Assembly (NCBI RefSeq): GCF_026914185.1
Contig: NC_070565.1
Location: 1,488,001 to 1,552,000, forward strand
DNA length: 64,000 bases
From: Puccinia triticina
Taxonomy: Eukaryota; Basidiomycota; Pucciniomycetes; Pucciniales; Pucciniaceae
Reading direction: 5' to 3'
The notes below the pieces were generated by a model, which worked only from the letters and a program-made list of their open reading frames with translations, ran no database searches and had not been told where the DNA came from. Position numbers and translations under genes: made by a program. Positions 59,815 through 64,000 of the stretch are shown here, in pieces (the first letter of the stretch is position 1; each line of letters opens with the position of its first letter).

Positions 59815-59960
59815 GTATTGTACCAGCCTCTGATACATCTGTACCAAAATTCCTGTATCAGCGCTCCGATACATTTGTACTGGAATTCTTGTGTCAGCGC
59901 TCCAATACAATTATACTGAAAATCATGTATTGGCACTTTGATACATTCCATTGGAATTGT
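59815..59960. repeat. hAT C subterminal tandem repeats
   Basis: Three to four imperfect units of about 41-45 bp containing GATACATTTGTACTGGAATTC and TGTATCAGCGCTCC. Plausible transposase-binding sites at the right end. Confidence 0.7.
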
Positions 59961-60141
59961 ATTTAGTTACCAATACAAAAAACAAGTATCAGAACTGCTT
60001 GTATCTTCAAGAAAGTACAATACAAAGTATAGACCTATACGTGACATGTCACGTAATTGTTTCACCGTTGGTGCTAGGGCCCAAAACCCTTAATTTTGAC
60101 GGTTTTTTGCCCTAAGCTTCATAAACAGAGCTGTCAGGGCA

Positions 60142-61652
60142 CCCATCAAGACTACAGCTTAACCCCCGGACATGACCCACGCCTCATCCCCGGTAACAAC
60201 CTCTCCGGACACCCAGGCCCCCCATTTGGAAGCAACCCCGCCTCCTCCGTCGGAAACAACTCCCTTGCCCTCAGAGGGCCCAATCCTCCTCCTGGTGAGT
60301 ATTCTTCCACTCACTCACTCATTCCCCCATCTCATCTCCAACCCCCTCCCCTTCAGCTGAAATCCTGTCAGGTTCCAACCCCCCAGACGTGCACAACCAA
60401 CCGAGCAAGGCAGGACCCCAACGCACGCCCACAGTGGCCCGAACTGGTGCGCCGGCGTCCCCTTACGCCATGAATCTGTTACCACCCAAACCCCATCAAG
60501 CGTGGTCGCCAAGCAGCGCCAACTTGAGGCAACTGAGTTGATCCTCGCAATCGAGTGCCGGACGGTCTGCGGGCCTTTCGCCCGAAGACCTTGAGGAGAT
60601 GCAGGTGGCCCTACAAGCCATCGAGGGCACCTTTTCCCTCAGTCCAGAGCTGATGGAACGGGCCCAGCCCCTATTTCAGGTGAGTGATCAACCTTCTTAC
60701 TCGGGTCAGGTAGCTTGTTGAAGCCTCCCAGATTTGCAGATGACGCCAGAAGCCCGCAACATGGCCATACTCCTATTGGCCCTCCATAATGGCCTCAATC
60801 CGCGCTCAACATCTGTTGACTCAATCACTATTCCGGACAAAACCGCTTCCCCCTTCGAGTTCAGCAACCTCTTCAAGACCCATCTCCGCGAGACCGTCCA
60901 ACAAGTGTTACTCCGTGAGGACCTTCGATCTTACGGCAGCCGCGCCGCAACTCGGTTGCGTGTCAATGTGACCCCGGTCTCTAAAACCATTGTAAGCCTA
61001 TCTAGTGTCTCTCTGTGTATCACAGTAAATTTGCTCACCTATCTCTCAACAGGGTGCAATCAAGAGTGCGTCGGCAGAATTCCGCGCCGCGCACTTACCG
61101 CCTTTGGGTCACAATGGCCCCGAATTGAAAGCTCTTGTTACCGAGTACATGAAGCAAGAAAAAACCGCCCTGGCTCTGCTCATCAAGGTCAGTCTCACGG
61201 GGGGGACACCCTCCAAGGTACCCAACCTCTATTCCCTCATTGCGCACGTTTACTCAACATTCCACCCCGATTTCAAAAAGGCGAACGACAAATTCATTCA
61301 TAAGAAAGTTCCCGCCGGCGCCAAGATCTGCTTGTGCTACCTGCGCTTCATGGCCAACCGTAACCAAATCACCCAACGTTGACAATCGACCCAGAAGCAA
61401 ATATCCTTCTGGGACAATATCAACAAGGACCTAGTCAGAATCAGGAAGAAGTCGCCCGCATATGGCGTGGCGTACTCTAAGCTCATCCTTGACCTCAACC
61501 AACAACTCTGGGACGGTAAGAAGACCGTCCGCGATGTCGACGACAACCCGGCCGAGAACCAAGAGCCCCCTTCCAAAGAACAAATCATGGAGCGCGTGGC
61601 CTCCATTGCTGAAAATCCACCCCCCCCGGAAGTTGTATTACCTCCCAACTAA
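60142..61652 (+). pseudogene. D2 gene, 3' part, unrecognised
   Basis: Continues the frame from 41600. Pro/Gly/Asn-rich exon (THQDYSLTPGHDP) to a donor GTGAGT near 60295. Later exons: LEEMQVALQAIEGTFSLSPE (about 60590-60675), intron GTGAGT...TTTGCAG, MTPEARNMAILLLALHNGLN and FEFSNLFKTHLRETVQQVLL (60740-60990), intron, and ELKALVTEYMKQEKTALALL. Then come SLIAHVYSTFHPDFKKANDK, MANRNQITQR, a TGA at 61380-61382, FWDNINKDLVRIRKKSPAYG and AYSKLILDLNQQLWDGKKTV. It ends PPEVVLPPN with a TAA at 61650-61652. Apart from the Ty3 insertion only the TGA disables it. The layout resembles the D1 gene; no domain is recognised. Confidence 0.55.
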
Positions 61653-61929
61653 AACCCTATCCCTTTCCCCCTTCTCTCTCTTTCCCCCTTTCTCTTTCCC
61701 CCTTCTGTCTCTCTCCCCCCCTTCTGTCTCTCCTCTGTACGTACAATCAAATATTAGCCGAATGAGAAATACACGCAGCAATATCCCAAGCAATTGTGAG
61801 GGGCGGGCCCAAGGGCCCGCCCGATCCCGGAGCATTCTGTCCAATCAAGCCCGATCAGAGGTGCCCAATCAGAGGAGCCCAATCAGAGGTGCCCAATCGG
61901 GGGGGCCAATCTGGGGAGCCCAACAGGAC

Positions 61930-62283
61930 GCACACCTCGAATGGCCTTCAAAGAATCTTCCAAGTGCCTTTGAAGGCCAGTTCAAATGCATTCAAAGCCT
62001 CTTTGAAGTCGCCATTCAAAGGGGCTTCGAAGTAGCAATTCTTTGAAGTTTTTCAGAAAGCCTGCCAAAGGATCTTCAAATGTCCTTTGGAGAGTCTTTG
62101 GAGGAAGGTTTTCCTCCAAAGGATCTCCAAAGGACATTTGCAGTTCCATTGAAATCTTACTTTGGAGGAACTTTGTCAGATATTTTGACCAAGTGCCGAC
62201 CGTCCGCTGCTGCTGGCGGGTACTTTGGAGGCTCTCTGAAATACTTTTGGAGATACTTTGGAGTTTTGCGTCCGCCGTGTACT
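61930..62283. mobile_element. TIR element D2, right end
   Basis: CTTTGAAG/CTTCAAAG/TCCAAAGGA words recur about 20 times, then TGCGTCCGCCGTGTACT ends the element near 62282-62283. The inverse of this terminus starts D1 (15217), with one mismatch in the first 16. The same CAAAGG-rich DNA follows the D1 start. The left end of D2 was not found. Confidence 0.6.
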
Positions 62284-62346
62284 CATTTGTTAAGAAGTCG
62301 GTCCCCGCATGTTTACTGTGTTGAAATTACTCAGGTGAAAAGAATT

Positions 62347-62420
62347 GTGTGTTGTGGGATTTGAACCCACAACCTTCTACGTTCATGAGAGCTGCTCTTA
62401 TACCACTGAGCTAAACACAC
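62347..62420 (-). tRNA. tRNA-like gene, anticodon arm irregular
   Basis: Minus strand, 74 nt. The acceptor stem is perfect (GTGTGTT with AACACAC), the D arm is canonical (GCTC, AGTGGTATAA, GAGC), and so is the T arm (GTGGG, TTCAAAT, CCCAC), with a 5-nt variable loop. The anticodon stem pairs poorly (GCTCT against GTAGA, two mismatches). By length the anticodon would be TGA, but position 33 is then A; a U33-based reading gives CAT. It may be a decayed tRNA, an organelle-derived copy, or the head of a SINE. Confidence 0.6.
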
Positions 62421-62949
62421 AGTTGGTCTTACTGGTGATATTTGGATATTAGATCATATAGCTTGGCCCCTCATATAGCTTGGCCCCTCAAATGGAGCTT
62501 GAAGCATATATTCCAACATACTGAACATATCACCTCTCCCAAGCGCGATCCATTCTTCACAAAGTCTTTTCTTTAAAACTGAGAGGTTTTTACTCAAAAA
62601 TTCAAATTCATCTTCCATTGCTTGCCATACTGGTATTTATGCAAGTGCTTCTAGGGTCAATATCCAAAATTGGAGAAATGTTGTAAAAAGAGTGATGCCA
62701 TGAGATTTGATACTTTTTATCCGTGCCGGGAAGATCGCGACACCCTTCTCTGATAGATTTAATCCCAAGAAAAAACAGTTTGTTTTGTTTTCTGAGCCAA
62801 GGTGCGTGGTGAGAAATGTAACTGGCGTGTTTGGGCGACTGGGAGCGCGGCCGGTCGGGGATCAGAGATTCTTAATTCACCGGGCCCCATTTTCCAAGAA
62901 CTGGCAGGGTGTGGACTATGAATAGCATGTAGCAGATCAAACTTAGCAC

Positions 62950-63024
62950 AAGTCCCTCGCCTGCCGGGGGGCAGGGGCGCGAAGCGCCTCGCACGAAGTG
63001 CGACCTCCCGTCAGGGAGGGACTT
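62950..63024. repeat. Nested GC-rich hairpin AAGTCCCTC...GAGGGACTT
   Basis: Outer arms AAGTCCCTC and GAGGGACTT enclose two further hairpins, GGCGCGAAGCGCC and TCGCACGAAGTGCGA, giving a three-part cloverleaf-like fold. Confidence 0.7.
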
Positions 63025-63108
63025 GCGTGCAATCCACAATTCCTGGCGTGAGAGCCCCGCGTGCAATGGCGTGCAATGAGCGGGAGGCAAAGGAAAGCTA
63101 ACTTAACT

Positions 63109-63177
63109 AAGTCCCACCCTCCTACCCGTGGAGTGGTAAAACACTGGTCGCATTGCGCCGACCGGAGGGAGGGACTT
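63109..63177. repeat. Second hairpin of the AAGTCCC/GGGACTT family
   Basis: Arms AAGTCCCACCCTCC and GGAGGGAGGGACTT with an inner CGGT(N)/GACCG pairing. Lies 85 bases from the previous hairpin. Confidence 0.6.
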
Positions 63178-63622
63178 ACGTGCTAAACGGACTTGGAGGC
63201 TGACAGCATTTCATTTTTTGGTGGGGACTTTTTTAAAACAGACATTCCTCCCAACTCCTTGCACTTATCAGCATGTGGTTCACATCCCTATGACCGCTTG
63301 GGTCTTGGCTATCTGCCTGTTGATTTTTCATTCCCCTCCAGCCACTCTCCTATTTTTAAATAATTTTCAAAGGTTGAGGATTGGGCAACCTGGCTTTGAG
63401 CCTTGTTATGCATAGCACCAATACAGAATGTGACATGAAACATGTATTTGAAAAACTTTGGAGTCGCAGCCCCGTGCCCATTCGTGTAACTCATTTGTAA
63501 ATTCTCAGTCTACGTGCAAGGCGAGTGAGGGCGAGTGCAAAGTCCATGGAAAATACCCGACTTTTCCAACAGTCTCCAACATTGCCTCCCCAACACCTTG
63601 CACTGCATAATCCGACGACATC

Positions 63623-64000
63623 ATGGAGCTTGAATTCCCTGCGCCTCAAGTCCTGGAGTCTAATGTCCCCTTGGTTAGGAACACCATGCTTTACAAACTG
63701 AACATGTCGTGTGCCACAATCGAATCATTCAATTTGACTCCAAAAAGTTTCATCACTGAATTTCTCACCTATGATGAGATGGGACTGGCTTCAAAGCGCC
63801 GACTGTGGGCCTCGCGCACAGGTTGGCCTTCAACCAAAAAGTTGCTAATATCGATCAAGAATCTAGTTTGCAAAGACGTGGAGGGTCGTGAATTTTGGGA
63901 AGAATTTATCTTGGGACAGGTCAGATCAAGCTATGTGGTTTGATTAATTTGAGAGATACACAAGACTGAATGACAAACAAAAAAAATTCATATTCCAGGC
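63623..64000 (+). CDS. Unrecognised gene, first exon (runs off the window)
   Basis: The ATG at 63623 opens about 99 codons: MELEFPAPQVLE, LYKLNMSCATIESF, then KSFITEFLTYDEMGLASKRR, LWASRTGWPSTKKLLISIKN and FWEEFILGQ. A GTCAGA donor follows at 63920 and an acceptor TTCCAG at 63998, so the next exon starts at 63999. The compact exon and the intron within spacing normal for this window support a real gene. It could be a host gene or a member of a rust repeat family; I assign no function. Confidence 0.5.

Larger units (their letters stand above)
56056..60070 (+). mobile_element. hAT transposon C (4,015 bp) in the right LTR
   Basis: Termini CAACGGTGAAACAATTACGT and the inverse ACGTAATTGTTTCACCGTTG, perfect over 20 bp. 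Flanks share GTGCTAG (56049-56055 and 60071-60077), 7 bp; the uninterrupted left LTR confirms that this word occurs once in the empty site. Subterminal GTATTG/CAATAC-rich repeats lie at 56095-56200 and 59815-60020. One multi-exon transposase on the plus strand; not closely related to A and B. Confidence 0.92.
41601..60136 (+). mobile_element. Ty3/gypsy chromodomain retrotransposon with two nested insertions
   Basis: LTRs at 41601-42583 and 55129-60136 (the latter split by hAT C). The target duplication GGGCA is exact (41596-41600 and 60137-60141). Gag, zinc knuckle, protease, RT, RNase H, integrase and chromodomain lie in order on the plus strand. Element E (45871-51502) sits in the gag-pol frame. 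Without insertions the element would be about 8.9 kb. By eye the LTRs differ by two substitutions and one 3-bp indel over 983 bp, so the insertion is young. Confidence 0.95.
55129..60136 (+). repeat. Ty3 right LTR, split by hAT C
   Basis: LTR parts 55129-56055 and 60078-60136 correspond to the left LTR. hAT C and its 7-bp target duplicate lie between. Differences from the left LTR seen by eye: a 3-bp insertion near 55719, C for T near 55947, and T for G near 60100. Confidence 0.93.
62421..63622. other. Spacer with hairpins and a 17-bp duplication
   Basis: A direct duplication TCATATAGCTTGGCCCC at 62454-62470 and 62471-62487. Two GC-rich hairpins are listed separately. No gene supported. Confidence 0.5.

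Overview
The window looks like repeat-dense nuclear DNA of a basidiomycete, most likely a rust fungus (Pucciniales, Puccinia-like). The evidence is short GT-AG introns inside the transposase genes, DIRS-type RNase H/tyrosine recombinase fragments, KDZ and fungal CACTA (TNP2/Plavaka-like) transposases, a chromodomain Ty3 element, and almost no single-copy genes. The organism call is inference from family content; nothing here is a species marker.

Layout. 1-186: right end of a CACTA-like non-autonomous element. 216-2549: decayed DIRS-like element. 3617-7365 and 8600-12421: two related hAT elements (A on +, B on -), each with a perfect 8-bp target duplication. 14043-15216: exons of an unrecognised gene broken by a Harbinger-like MITE (14203-14565) and cut off by a TIR element 'D1' that starts at 15217. 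D1 carries its own gene and is interrupted by a 2.1-kb CACTA-like element (16733-18863) full of inverted tandem arrays. 19224-19856: second DIRS fragment. 20301-20678: foldback hAT MITE. 20769-24660: decayed CACTA/TNP2 transposase. 24988-33546: apparently complete two-gene KDZ transposon with 236-bp TIRs. 34026-36362: small LTR element without coding capacity. 36700-39171: unrecognised gene interrupted by a third CACTA-like copy (37945-39128). 40264-40797: N-terminus of another CACTA transposase.

The right third is a nest. An unrecognised gene that starts at 41189 resumes at 60142 and ends near 61652. It was split by a Ty3/gypsy element (41601-60136, duplication GGGCA). That element contains a 5.6-kb long-TIR element 'E' in its gag-pol frame (45871-51502, duplication AAACTAAA) and a 4-kb hAT element C in its right LTR (56056-60070). 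E carries a spliced but frameshifted fragment of a Nedd4/Rsp5-type HECT ubiquitin ligase, plus unrecognised coding sequence. The host gene of the nest is followed by CAAAGG-rich DNA and a terminus (to 62283) matching the inverse of the D1 start, so D1 and this gene ('D2') look like two copies of one undescribed TIR family. A tRNA-like sequence (62347-62420), several GC-rich hairpins and the first exon of another unrecognised gene close the window.

How things fit: almost every gene belongs to a mobile element. Most boundaries are fixed by TIRs or LTRs plus exact target duplications, which allows the insertion order to be read. In-frame stops in the otherwise open element genes are nearly all TGA.
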